Shown here: piece by piece, positions 16,689-24,436 of the stretch
How the letters are laid out: each line of letters starts with the position of its first letter
How positions within the stretch are numbered: the first letter of the stretch is position 1
Assembly: GCF_016107555.1 (NCBI RefSeq)
Contig: NZ_JABASU010000011.1
Coordinates: 1 to 64,000 of the forward strand
Source: Psychrobacter celer
Lineage (GTDB): Bacteria > Pseudomonadota > Gammaproteobacteria > Pseudomonadales > Moraxellaceae
Length of the DNA: 64,000 nucleotides
Direction of reading: 5' to 3'
The notes under the pieces: generated by a model
The model's database searches: none
The model's input: the letters and a program-made list of their open reading frames with translations, nothing else
What the model was told of the DNA's origin: nothing
Translations under genes and position numbers: made by a program

Positions 16689-17936
16689 ATGCGCTATGAG
16701 GTTGTTGTTATTGGTGCTGGCATGGTTGGCACCTCAATTGCGTGGCATCTACAAAAAAATAATTCGCAAGTACTGTTACTAGATAAAAAACTCCCAGGGT
16801 CAGAGACCTCTTATGGAAATGCTGGCTTGATCCAGCGTGAAGCCATCCACACTCATCCTTTCCCGCGTCAGCTGACAGAGATGATTCGCGTACTGCCCAA
16901 CCAAGGTACCGATATCCGTTATCGGATACCGGCTCTCTTGCGTTATCATCAAGCCTTGCTGCAATACTGGAAGTACTCGGCGCCAGCCACGGTTAAAAAA
17001 ATCGAAGCTGAGTGGCAGACGCTGATTGCGCATTGTACCAGTGAGCATCAAACCATGATTTCGGCATCTGGTGCCGATGAGCTGATCACGCGTGATGGAT
17101 GGTTGCAGCTGCATCGCTCTGAAGACACCTTTAAAGAGGCGATTGAATCAGCCATTGCAGCTCGTGAGCAGGGCGTCGAGCACAACGTACTGAGTCTGGC
17201 AGAGTTGAAAGCGATGGAGCCGAGTGCCAATTTTGATGGGTTTGTGGGCGCGATTCATTGGCTCAACTCGTGGCAAGTTTCAAACCCGAGCGCCTTGGTC
17301 AAAGCTTATGCCAAAAACTTCGAAGAGATGCAAGGGACGATCAAAGAAAGTGACGTAAAAGAAATCGTCAAAGAAGGTGAAGGCTGGAAAATCATCACGG
17401 ATAAAGAAACCTACTATAGTGATAAGTTGGTCATCGCCGCCGGCCCTTGGTCAAACGACTTGATCAAACCACTGGGTTATAACCTGCCGTTGTTCCCAAT
17501 GCGCGGCTACCATCAGCACTTTAAAGTGACGGACAAAAACACCATCCATCACAGCATGTTTGATATGGACAAAGGCTTTGTCATGGGACCGATGCAGCAA
17601 GGTATTCGCATCACCACCGGTGCTGAGATGACCACCATGAACGCGCCAAAAAACTTCGGTCAATTACAGACCGTCCTAAAATTCGCGCGCAAAATTCTAC
17701 CGCTAGATGACGCTGTCGAGAGCGAAGCGTGGGCAGGCTCGCGCCCTTGTATGCCAGATATGAAGCCGGTCATTGGTCCTGCACCTAAGCATGACAAGCT
17801 CTGGTTTGCCTTTGGTCACAGCCATCAAGGCTTTACTTTGGGGCCGATGACAGGGCGCATCGTAGAAGAGATGATTCATGATAAGCCGCTATTGGTCGAT
17901 ATCACCCCATTTAGCGCTCAGCGTTTCTCTAGCTAG
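16689..17936 (+). CDS. FAD-dependent D-amino-acid dehydrogenase (DadA-like)
   Basis: 415-residue flavoprotein of the DAO superfamily. The Rossmann motif GAGMVG occupies residues 9-14 and a second FAD-contact motif is IAAGPWSNDL (about 250). The C-terminal GHSHQGFTLGPMTGRIV closes the FAD site, as in DadA and related D-amino-acid dehydrogenases, which oxidise a D-amino acid to the imino acid and pass electrons to the respiratory chain. Preceded by AGGAAAGG. The next gene is a RidA homologue 64 bp downstream; RidA hydrolyses the imine product, which supports amino-acid oxidation. Substrate unknown; the alanine racemase dadX is not adjacent. Confidence 0.83.
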   Translation: MRYEVVVIGAGMVGTSIAWHLQKNNSQVLLLDKKLPGSETSYGNAGLIQREAIHTHPFPRQLTEMIRVLPNQGTDIRYRIPALLRYHQALLQYWKYSAPATVKKIEAEWQTLIAHCTSEHQTMISASGADELITRDGWLQLHRSEDTFKEAIESAIAAREQGVEHNVLSLAELKAMEPSANFDGFVGAIHWLNSWQVSNPSALVKAYAKNFEEMQGTIKESDVKEIVKEGEGWKIITDKETYYSDKLVIAAGPWSNDLIKPLGYNLPLFPMRGYHQHFKVTDKNTIHHSMFDMDKGFVMGPMQQGIRITTGAEMTTMNAPKNFGQLQTVLKFARKILPLDDAVESEAWAGSRPCMPDMKPVIGPAPKHDKLWFAFGHSHQGFTLGPMTGRIVEEMIHDKPLLVDITPFSAQRFSS

Positions 17937-18000
17937 GCGTTAGAGCTGCTTACCGGACAAACGCAACTTAACTTTCATTAGATATTAAGGATAAAATACG

Positions 18001-18339
18001 ATGAAAAAGCTACACAGCAATCAGCGTATGAGTAAAATCGTGGTACACAACCAGACCGTTTATCTGTGCGGTCAGGTGGGTAACGCAGAAGACGACATCA
18101 AAGCCCAAACCCTCACTTGCCTAGAAAAAATCCAAGCATTGCTCGAAGAGGTTGGTAGCGATAAATCAAAGCTACTCTCAGTGACCGTTTGGATTAAAGA
18201 CATGGCAGACTTTGCCGCGATGAATGAAGTCTGGGATAAGTGGTTTGAAGGCATACAGCCACCAGCGCGTGCTTGCGGCGAGTCTGCACTGGCGCGTCCT
18301 GAGCTACTCGTCGAGATGATTGCCACTGCCGCAGAGTAA
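18001..18339 (+). CDS. RidA-family enamine/imine deaminase
   Basis: 112-residue YjgF/YER057c/UK114 protein. Trimeric cytosolic enzyme that hydrolyses reactive enamine/imine intermediates to keto acids and ammonia. The key Arg in PPARACGES (before the last strand) and Glu in LLVEM are present, so deaminase activity is plausible. AAGGA lies upstream. It is coupled to the DadA-like dehydrogenase and likely removes its imino product. A rho-independent terminator follows at 18394. Confidence 0.9.
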   Translation: MKKLHSNQRMSKIVVHNQTVYLCGQVGNAEDDIKAQTLTCLEKIQALLEEVGSDKSKLLSVTVWIKDMADFAAMNEVWDKWFEGIQPPARACGESALARPELLVEMIATAAE

Positions 18340-18393
18340 CTTAGCGTTACTACGAAGCGCAGCGCTGCTATTAGTAAGCAGTCAGAGCCAAAC

Positions 18394-18427
18394 AAAAAGG
18401 ACATGATAGCGATATCGTGTCCTTTTT
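18394..18427 (+). terminator. Terminator of the dadA-like/ridA operon
   Basis: Stem AAAAGGACA / TGTCCTTTT with a 13-14 base loop (itself containing GATAGCGATATC), ending in a T run. It follows the ridA stop by about 55 bp, as expected for the end of the two-gene operon. Confidence 0.82.
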
Positions 18428-18545
18428 CATTGGTATTGTCCTTTGGCTTCTTGCTGTTAGCTTTTTTGTCATTACTCTACTGCGGTTTATAAATGCTAAA
18501 TTAAGCCCCATATCATAAAAACCATATACAACAAAAAAGAGTCTT

Positions 18546-18959
18546 ATGATTTTTATCAGCCATACCATGCGTCTGAGCGATAGCGACGTAGAGATGCATG
18601 CCATTCGTGCGCAAGGGGCAGGCGGACAAAACGTCAATAAAGTCGCCTCGGCCATTCACCTACGCTTTGATATCAATGCCTCAAGCTTAAGCGAGGAGCA
18701 CAAACAGCGTTTATTAAACAGTAAAGACAGCCGTGTCACCAAAGATGGTATCTTTGTATTAAAAGCGCAGCAGTACCGTACGCAGGAGCGCAATAAGATA
18801 GATGCGCTTGAGCGCCTCAAAGCCTTTATTTTGCAATCCACGAAAACGCTGCCGACACGTAAACCGACCAAACCCAGCAAAAGTGCTAAGCGTAAACGGG
18901 TCGATCAAAAGACGCAGCGCGGCAAAATAAAAGCGTTACGCGGCAAGGTGGATTTTTAA
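18546..18959 (+). CDS. arfB: Ribosome-rescue peptidyl-tRNA hydrolase ArfB
   Basis: 137-residue YaeJ/ArfB protein that frees ribosomes stalled on mRNAs without a stop codon. The catalytic GGQ is at residues 26-28 (QGAGGQNVNK), and the Lys/Arg-rich tail (from about 105, with KSAKRKR and KALRGK) is the part that sits in the empty mRNA channel. The length fits ArfB and not RF1/RF2. AAAGAG precedes the ATG. Single gene. Confidence 0.93.
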   Translation: MIFISHTMRLSDSDVEMHAIRAQGAGGQNVNKVASAIHLRFDINASSLSEEHKQRLLNSKDSRVTKDGIFVLKAQQYRTQERNKIDALERLKAFILQSTKTLPTRKPTKPSKSAKRKRVDQKTQRGKIKALRGKVDF

Positions 18960-18994
18960 TCACATGTTTAGTCATGCGTTCTGGCGCGTGAGTC

Positions 18995-19807
18995 TTATCG
19001 TCCCGTCCATACAGCATCGCGCTTTTCGATAAACGCATCAATGCCCTCGCGCACGTCATCTGCCATCATATTGCAGCTCATCACTTTGCCTGCATAGTCA
19101 TAGGCGTCTGCCAAGTCCATCTCCAACTGCTGATAAAACATATCCTTGCCAGTTTTGAGCGCGACAGAGGATTTGGCAGTGATGCTATCGATTAAAGAGT
19201 GTAGGCTAGCCGCCAACTGATCCGCTGGCGCGACACGGTTAATGAGCCCTTGCTGCAAGGCGGTACGGGCATCGATAAATTCACCAGTGATGAGCATCTC
19301 AAACGCTTGCTTGCGAGAGAGGTTGCGACTGACAGCGACAGCCGGCGTCGAGCAAAACAGCCCGACATTGATACCAGAGGTGGCAAACTTGGCTTCATCA
19401 GCCGCCACGGCGAGATCGCAAGCGGCGACCAGCTGACAGCCTGCGGCAGTGGCGATACCCTGTACCTTGGCAATCACGACTTGCGGCATCTGGTTGATGG
19501 TCAGCATCATCTGACTGCATTGTTTAAATAAAGCGCTGTGAAATGCTTCATTCGAGTGGGCGCGCATCTCTTTTAGATTGTGACCTGCACAAAATGCCTT
19601 GCCAGCCGCCGCGATGACGACCACACGGATATTGCTGTCTTGGGCGATATTGTCCAGCTCTGTCTGCATGGCGGTGAGCATATCGCTTGATAGCGCATTG
19701 AATTGTTTGGGGCGATTGAGAGTAAGCGTGACGACGCCGTTTGCCTCTTTATGGTTTTCTCTGATAACGAACGACTCATTGGTCTCAGACGTATGGGTGT
19801 TGTACAT
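18995..19807 (-). CDS. ECHDC3-type enoyl-CoA hydratase/isomerase-family protein
   Basis: 270-residue crotonase-fold protein. The CoA/oxyanion region FCAGHNLKEM and TAAGCQLVAACDLAVA are present. The second segment (SGINVGLFCSTPAVAVSR) is very close to the ECHDC3 subfamily. Of the two Glu that serve as acid/base in true enoyl-CoA hydratase, one position is Gln (AGCQL) and the other is Gly (SGINVG). Canonical hydration of 2-enoyl-CoA is therefore doubtful, although many databases would label it enoyl-CoA hydratase. No beta-oxidation partners are adjacent. Confidence 0.85.
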   Translation of the reverse strand: MYNTHTSETNESFVIRENHKEANGVVTLTLNRPKQFNALSSDMLTAMQTELDNIAQDSNIRVVVIAAAGKAFCAGHNLKEMRAHSNEAFHSALFKQCSQMMLTINQMPQVVIAKVQGIATAAGCQLVAACDLAVAADEAKFATSGINVGLFCSTPAVAVSRNLSRKQAFEMLITGEFIDARTALQQGLINRVAPADQLAASLHSLIDSITAKSSVALKTGKDMFYQQLEMDLADAYDYAGKVMSCNMMADDVREGIDAFIEKRDAVWTGR

Positions 19808-19892
19808 TTATCTTCCTTGATAATGGGACATAAACCCAAATGATAGCATGGCTTATCAGTGATATAACAGCTGACTTGTGTTGAATATCCGT

Positions 19893-20015
19893 TTTGACTT
19901 CCTTCCCGACCTAAAGAAGCGGGGATTCCTACTAAAGACGGTCAAGCCCGACCGCGAGAATGTTTTTTGCTCCATTAACATCTCTGTTATGGGTCGTTTT
20001 ACAAGAACGACAAAA
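19893..20015 (-). pseudogene. TnpB (IS200/IS605) C-terminal relic with right-end hairpin
   Basis: Minus-strand reading from 20015 to the stop at 19934-19932 gives F-CRSC-KTTHNRDVNGAKNIL-AVGLDRL, the C-terminal zinc-finger remainder and RuvC-III Asp motif of TnpB. An in-frame TGA sits just upstream, and no more of TnpB precedes it. Downstream (19893-19931 on plus) is the GC-rich hairpin (CCCGACC...GCGGGG) typical of an IS605-group right end, which doubles as the 3' part of the TnpB guide (omega) RNA. The transposase and left end are lost. It fuses directly to a cobS remnant at about 20020. Confidence 0.8.
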
Positions 20016-20020
20016 TCACT

Positions 20021-20282
20021 CTCTTATACCAAGCGCTGTTTAGTAGTGGTTGGCTATTGGTGGCAGGCGCGCTCGTTATTTACTTGTTTCCGAGCACTGT
20101 GCAGCAGATTGGTCTGAGCCTGGATAGTAGCGCTGATATTGGCGCTGCTGGCGACAGACTATATGTGCCGCTTATTACGTAGGCGTTTAGATGGCTATAC
20201 GGGCGATGGGCTAGGGGCGACGCAGCAGGTAAGTGAAATCGCCATATATGCGGGGCTGGCTGCTTCTATACCTTTTGTCTGA
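20021..20282 (+). pseudogene. cobS: cobS remnant (adenosylcobinamide-GDP ribazoletransferase)
   Basis: The last third of a CobS integral-membrane cobalamin synthase in two frames. The first reads YQALFSSGWLLVAGALVIYL up to about 20120. After a frame change, the second reads LALLATDYMCRLLRRRLDG then YTGDGLGATQQVSEIAIYAG and stops at 20280-20282. DGYTGDxLGAxQQxxE is the conserved C-terminal CobS signature. The N-terminal two thirds are absent; a TnpB relic sits at the break. The intact next gene is cobC, the natural neighbour of cobS, so this was once a cobalamin nucleotide-loop assembly locus. Confidence 0.78.
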
Positions 20283-20286
20283 AGTA

Positions 20287-20431
20287 TATAGTCAGTCCTA
20301 AATGAAAAGAGTACAAGTATTATGACGCGCTACTGGTATAAATTTTCCTTGCTTGCTGTGCCTACGCAGACAGATGCTACGAAAAACTCATCCCAGTAGC
20401 ACTGTGTTTATTTTATGGTGAATTGACTATA
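20287..20431 (+). repeat. TIR-bounded hairpin element, copy 2
   Basis: 145 bp, starting TATAGTCAGTCC and ending GAATTGACTATA, with the shared inner arms CGCGCTACTGG and CCCAGTAGC. Its centre (TGCTGTGCCTACGCAGACAG) differs from the other three copies. It lies between the cobS remnant stop and cobC, and ends 25 bp before the cobC start. Confidence 0.78.
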
Positions 20432-20455
20432 AAAAAACAGGAGGCAAATCCACCA

Positions 20456-21007
20456 ATGACGCTTTATACTTGGCGGCATCCAAAACCCATGGCCACTGAT
20501 GGGCGCTGCATCGGCCAAAGTGATGTGGCCGTCGATAAGCGCAAATTAAAACGTCTGGCGCATCGTATCGAGCGTTTTGTGCGGCGGCATCAACTGCCAA
20601 AGGTGATCTGGGTAAGCCCATTACAGCGCTCATTCAAAGTCGGGCAGATATTGGCGCAGCGCGGTTTTGCCTGTCATGTCGCCCCTGAGATTAATTTTGG
20701 TCAATGGGATGGTCAAGATTGGGCGCAAATTGCCAAGCAAGAGATCGATGACTGGTGTGCTAACTTTGCTCACTTTGCGCCTGATGGTGGCGAGAGCTTG
20801 CAGCAGTTATTTGAGCGTGTGGAGAACTGGTTAAGTGACATGGCTGCGCAAAATAGTGGTCAAAAACCAGTATTAGCAGTCGGTCATGCAGGCTGGATAA
20901 CTGCTGCCAAGATGATTGATGCTGGACAAAATATACCGAAGATAGTAGCAGATTGGCCAGTTTCAGTGGCGTACGGGGAGCGACAAGACTTGCCTTTTCT
21001 TTTTTGA
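20456..21007 (+). CDS. cobC: Histidine phosphatase, CobC-like (alpha-ribazole phosphatase)
   Basis: 183-residue histidine phosphatase. The catalytic RHP is at residues 7-9, the second region is SPLQRS, FGQWDGQDW corresponds to the substrate-binding FGxWEGxxW of CobC, and the second His is in GHAGW. CobC removes the phosphate from alpha-ribazole 5'-phosphate in B12 assembly. Position right after a cobS remnant supports that assignment. Other phosphoglycerate-mutase-like activities cannot be excluded, particularly as its partner gene is dead. The ATG at 20456 lies 12 bp after AGGAGG; a TTG at 20423 would fall inside the repeat element. Confidence 0.75.
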   Translation: MTLYTWRHPKPMATDGRCIGQSDVAVDKRKLKRLAHRIERFVRRHQLPKVIWVSPLQRSFKVGQILAQRGFACHVAPEINFGQWDGQDWAQIAKQEIDDWCANFAHFAPDGGESLQQLFERVENWLSDMAAQNSGQKPVLAVGHAGWITAAKMIDAGQNIPKIVADWPVSVAYGERQDLPFLF

Positions 21008-21124
21008 GTGTGTTTTCAATGCCAGCTTCCACGATAATACATTTGAAAATATACCCTAATGACATGCTCTAATAAAAAGGCTCATAGCAAAAAACTGGCC
21101 ATGTGTAATGACCAGTTTATTTTG

Positions 21125-21255
21125 GTGGTGTGTCAAAAAGTATGCTGATTAAAACTTGAACAATTTTTGAAGCCTTGAAAGCCCTATAGAATCAGAGAAC
21201 TTAGCATAGATTTCTTATTGACTTCTATCGCCAGCATACTTTTTAGAACACCACC
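21125..21255. mobile_element. 131-bp MITE-like element with 8-bp target duplication
   Basis: Terminal inverted repeats of about 24 bp (GGTGGTGTgTcaAAAAGTATGCTG at 21125 and the complement of GGTGGTGTtcTAAAAAGTATGCTG ending 21255). It is flanked by TTTATTTT at 21116-21123 (one extra T before the element) and at 21256-21263. An 8-bp duplication and GG-starting ends are what IS1595-group transposases make, so a trans-mobilised miniature of that kind is likely. The interior of about 80 bp has no coding capacity. Confidence 0.8.
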
Positions 21256-21299
21256 TTTATTTTATCTTCTGCAGCGATGGACAAGGGCTTTTGCATCAT

Positions 21300-21581
21300 T
21301 TAAGCAATCTTATCAAACCATGCTTTGTTATTATCAGGCGTCATAGAATCGAAGCTGACATAAATACCTCTTTCATCTACTGTGGCATACCAGTGATCGT
21401 CATCACTGCCAGTCAGCAGTTGAAAATACTTATTATTTACAATTCTACCGACAGTATAAACCTCACCTTCTGCATAAAACTTATTACCTTGGATACATAA
21501 CAATTTATCATTGGTATTTATCACACGGCTGTCTAATGTTTTGTCGTTCAACGTATTGTTATTTGGCATACTATTCGTCAT
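21300..21581 (-). CDS. Hypothetical protein (93 aa)
   Basis: Not recognised. 93 residues, soluble, no signal peptide or membrane segment; rich in Asn/Asp with aromatic residues (GNKFYAEGEVYTVGRIVNNKYF, DDDHWYATVDERGIYVSF). The regular alternating pattern suggests a small beta-rich fold. TAGGG sits close to the ATG. It is flanked by the MITE-like element on one side and the rplI terminator region on the other, and stands alone. The repeat-free composition and ribosome site support a real gene. Confidence 0.55.
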   Translation of the reverse strand: MTNSMPNNNTLNDKTLDSRVINTNDKLLCIQGNKFYAEGEVYTVGRIVNNKYFQLLTGSDDDHWYATVDERGIYVSFDSMTPDNNKAWFDKIA

Positions 21582-21762
21582 ACCCTATCAACAAATGAGA
21601 AAGTTATAGCATAACAGTCAGATAATTAAATATATAGAGGGTTTTATAGAGGTTATCTTATCATTAAGTATAAGATATTTAAGGGTTTATTGCAGATAGT
21701 TGCTAGAGTATATCATCGGGTCGCAACAAATAAGTCAAGCGAGATTAGCAGCGATCAGGAAT

Positions 21763-21800
21763 AAAAAAAGCCAGCGACATGATGTCACTGGCTTTTTTAG
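21763..21800 (-). terminator. Terminator of rpsF-rpsR-rplI
   Basis: On the minus strand AAAAAAGCCAGTGACAT pairs with ATGTCGCTGGCTTTTTTT (one mismatch), about 15 bp after the rplI stop. Strong rho-independent signal, and nearly symmetrical, so it may also act on the plus strand. Confidence 0.88.
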
Positions 21801-21814
21801 ACTGCTACAAAGGC

Positions 21815-22324
21815 TTACTCTTCTGAGTAATCTTCGTTGTCGTCTTCTACATCGTCAGCTGCGTCTTCATTGTCGCCATCTTCAGACAAGATAGTAACCA
21901 AGATGCTAGCAGTCACGTCATGGTGTAGCTGAATATCAACATTGTATTCGCCCACTTGACGTAGAGTGCCTTCAGGTAGCTTGATTTCAGCACGGTCTAC
22001 TTCTAGACCTGAGTTAGTCAATGCTTCAGCGATATCGCGAGTACCGATAGAGCCAAATAGCTTGCCTTCGTCACCTGATTTAGCACGCATGATGACATTA
22101 ACGTCAGTTAATGCGTCAGCACGCTCTTGAGCAGTAGCGATTTCTTTTGCTTCTTCAGCTTCAAGCTCAGCACGACGTGCTTCGAACTTTTCAATGTTAG
22201 CTTTGGTCGCAGGTAGCGCTTTGCCCTGAGGGATAAGAAAGTTACGACCGTAACCTGGTTTTACATCGACAGTTTCACCGAGTTTACCAAGGTTGACGAT
22301 ACGCTGTAACAAAATAATTTGCAT
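21815..22324 (-). CDS. rplI: 50S ribosomal protein bL9
   Basis: Ribosomal protein L9. The N-terminal domain starts [19 protein letters not shown] and contains [16 protein letters not shown], the L9 signature that binds 23S rRNA; a long helix connects to the C-terminal domain. The protein ends in a very acidic tail of about 20 residues ([22 protein letters not shown]), longer than in E. coli (149 residues there, 169 here). Last gene of the rpsF-rpsR-rplI operon, 25 bp after rpsR. Confidence 0.97.
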   Translation of the reverse strand: MQIILLQRIVNLGKLGETVDVKPGYGRNFLIPQGKALPATKANIEKFEARRAELEAEEAKEIATAQERADALTDVNVIMRAKSGDEGKLFGSIGTRDIAEALTNSGLEVDRAEIKLPEGTLRQVGEYNVDIQLHHDVTASILVTILSEDGDNEDAADDVEDDNEDYSEE

Positions 22325-22349
22325 GAGTCATTCCTAGTTAACGGTTAAA

Positions 22350-22577
22350 TTACTGATGGTTGTCAGTATACGGAAGTAGTGAAAGGTAACGAGCTTGCTT
22401 GATAGCAGTGGCTAGTTGACGCTGATACTTAGTAGACGTACCGGTAATACGGCTTGGTACGATTTTACCATTATCACTGATGTACTGTTTTAGCAATTCA
22501 ACATCTTTATAGTCGATGTGAGTGATGCCTTCAGCAGTGAAACGGCAGAATTTGCGACGGCGATAGAAACGTGCCAT
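22350..22577 (-). CDS. rpsR: 30S ribosomal protein bS18
   Basis: 75-residue S18 with the conserved [12 protein letters not shown] and the [25 protein letters not shown] block (here IKQAR). Binds S6 in the small-subunit platform. 16 bp downstream of rpsF with a GGAGAATACTC ribosome site; co-transcribed. priB, often between rpsF and rpsR in Enterobacteria, is absent here. Confidence 0.98.
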   Translation of the reverse strand: MARFYRRRKFCRFTAEGITHIDYKDVELLKQYISDNGKIVPSRITGTSTKYQRQLATAIKQARYLSLLPYTDNHQ

Positions 22578-22593
22578 GAGTATTCTCCTTTAA

Positions 22594-22992
22594 TTAGTCT
22601 TCACTGTTGTCGTTGTCGTCGTTTTCACGATTGTCTGGACGACGAGTAGTTGCTTTGCGTGCGCGTTTTTCATCGGCATTCTTGGCTAACTGCGACTCTT
22701 CAGTGACAGCTTCGTCACGGCGCATAACTAGACTACGAATGATCGCGTCGTTATAGCGGAATAATTCTTCAAGTTCAGCTAAAGTATCACCGTCAGTTTC
22801 GATGTTGAAAAGAACGTAGTGAGCTTTGTGAATCTTGTTGATTGGATAAGCCAATTGACGGCGGCCCCAATCTTCAAGGCGATGGATAGCACCACCGTTG
22901 TCTTGAACCAACTTGATATAGCGTTCAACCATGCCGACCACTTGGTCGCTTTGGTCTGGGTGTACAAGTAACACCAGTTCGTAATGTCGCAT
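22594..22992 (-). CDS. rpsF: 30S ribosomal protein bS6
   Basis: 132-residue S6: [18 protein letters not shown], the [12 protein letters not shown] motif and HYVLF strand are all present. The C-terminal tail (about residues 100-132) is long and mixed basic then acidic ([16 protein letters not shown]), in line with S6 tails that can be glutamylated in E. coli. TAAGGAG precedes the ATG. The leader carries a strong hairpin (23015-23037). Confidence 0.98.
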   Translation of the reverse strand: MRHYELVLLVHPDQSDQVVGMVERYIKLVQDNGGAIHRLEDWGRRQLAYPINKIHKAHYVLFNIETDGDTLAELEELFRYNDAIIRSLVMRRDEAVTEESQLAKNADEKRARKATTRRPDNRENDDNDNSED

Positions 22993-23014
22993 TATGACTC
23001 CTTACGGATTAGTA

Positions 23015-23037
23015 GCTATTGACCCTATGTCAATAGC
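23015..23037 (-). promoter_or_regulatory. Leader hairpin of rpsF operon
   Basis: A perfect 9-bp stem GCTATTGAC/GTCAATAGC with a 5-base loop, ending 22 bases before the rpsF start, followed by AATCCGTAAGGAG. S6:S18 complexes autoregulate by binding a leader stem with an exposed CCG. Here a CCG lies just 3' of the stem rather than clearly in the known bulge position, so it is either a variant of that motif or another translational control element. Confidence 0.45.
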
Positions 23038-23141
23038 AAGGAGATTTATAAGGTAAACCCAACGCCCAGTTTTATAAAATCCTATTTATAAAAATAGTTC
23101 TTATAAAATCTTGGAGATAAGCTTAGTTTATAAAGCGCCGT

Positions 23142-23170
23142 ATTATAACAGTAGTGAGTGGCTAATACAA
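23142..23170 (-). promoter_or_regulatory. Predicted promoter of rpsF operon
   Basis: Minus strand TTGTAT (23170-23165), 17 bp, then TATAAT (23147-23142). The -10 is perfect and the -35 weak. This gives a leader of about 140 nt, long enough to hold the hairpin at 23015-23037. Confidence 0.5.
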
Positions 23171-23292
23171 AGGTTAATCACTCACGCATTGCCGGTAATA
23201 CTAAAAAAGCCACGATCATGCGCTGCTTTTTCAGTATTTAAAGAGGTATTTAAGGATAAATTTAGAGATCGAGCTTGTTATTTATCGGTTGA

Positions 23293-24282
23293 TTATTTCA
23301 GAGTTGGCTTTTTTGCCAGCTGACTGCTGTCGGCTTTGACCACCAACGTCTTAGCCAGTTTGTCATGCCAACCGATATTTTCAGGGCTCTTTAATGCCAT
23401 GTAATAATGTACCCCGATAATTGCAAATGCAAAGAAACCTAGGATCATGAACAGTAGATAGTAAATGATAAGTAGCAATAAAGTACGAACAGCTATAAGT
23501 TTAGTAAAGGAGGGAAGAGTATGCGTGGTTTGATCTACGACCCGAATACCAGTAAGTAACTTGCCCAACGATTGCCCACGGAGCGAAATGAATATTAATT
23601 GTAATGCAAGCAAACCAAATATAAGCGCTTGCGACATCATCAAAGTACTGCTAGGAATAGTTTCTATTAAACTTGTAGAATACTCTAAAGCTTTATTTAA
23701 AGTTTCTACACTCTCGATATTCTGGAGCTTTGAATAGTCAATGTCTAACTTTGACCAAGCCATTATCATCGGAATGGAAGCTAGTATATAGACGAGAGCA
23801 TTGATAACAGTCGCCAATACTCGCGACATGATAGGCGCTAGTACGACGTCGCCAACGACCTTATCTTGGTTGGTGGCAGCTTTATTCAGATGGGTTTTGT
23901 TTAATGAGACGTTGTGATGCGGGGTGTGGTGACGATTGGTCGTCATGTCGACCTTAGTGTTATTCGCCGTATCTTTACGCTCAGGCTTGCCGTACAGTCT
24001 ATCTAAAGACACAGGCTTGTCGGTTTGCTTACCTGAGGCATTGTCTTCTGGAAAGATAGTGACGTTGTTAATGATAGAGTCATTGACCTCAGCGCCATTA
24101 ACCGGAGCGGGTGTATAGACCGTTTGGTTGTTGGTTAAGGTGCCGACACGTTGCCATTGTTCCAAGCCTTCATGCCACATCAGGTCATCTAGCACCACTT
24201 CGCCAGATGCCAACATGATATTGAGCTGCTCCAAATTGTATGGACCAGCTTGTACGTTATTTCGAGCAAGAAAAATTTGCAT
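23293..24282 (-). CDS. GYF-domain/RDD-family membrane protein
   Basis: About 329 residues from ATG 24282 (AGGCA upstream; another ATG lies four codons earlier). The N-terminal 50 residues (FLARNNVQAGPYNLEQLN, DDLMWHEGLEQWQRV) are a GYF_2 domain. A disordered linker of about 100 residues follows, then an RDD domain with Arg and Asp residues and three to four hydrophobic helices (about 160-300; GQSLGKLLTGIRVVD is the RDD signature). Such proteins are inner-membrane proteins of unknown role, some linked to ion transport. Monocistronic between ppsA and the ribosomal operon. Confidence 0.8.
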   Translation of the reverse strand: MQIFLARNNVQAGPYNLEQLNIMLASGEVVLDDLMWHEGLEQWQRVGTLTNNQTVYTPAPVNGAEVNDSIINNVTIFPEDNASGKQTDKPVSLDRLYGKPERKDTANNTKVDMTTNRHHTPHHNVSLNKTHLNKAATNQDKVVGDVVLAPIMSRVLATVINALVYILASIPMIMAWSKLDIDYSKLQNIESVETLNKALEYSTSLIETIPSSTLMMSQALIFGLLALQLIFISLRGQSLGKLLTGIRVVDQTTHTLPSFTKLIAVRTLLLLIIYYLLFMILGFFAFAIIGVHYYMALKSPENIGWHDKLAKTLVVKADSSQLAKKPTLK

Positions 24283-24348
24283 AATTGCCTGCATAGTTAG
24301 TCAAATATTAAGTCACTGTTTTTAAGCCACTACTTGTCTCACATTATA

Positions 24349-24383
24349 TTAGGGTCTATTTGAAAAAATCAAATAGACCCTAA
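24349..24383. repeat. Perfect 15-bp inverted repeat downstream of ppsA
   Basis: TTAGGGTCTATTTGA, five A, then its exact complement. Neither strand has a clear U tract after the stem, so a classical terminator is uncertain, although it sits 54 bp after the ppsA stop where one is expected. It lies 66 bp upstream of the RDD gene start. Confidence 0.7.
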
Positions 24384-24436
24384 AAGTAGTACTTGTAATG
24401 ACTGTGTCAATCACCGTCGTGACTTAATGTAACGGC

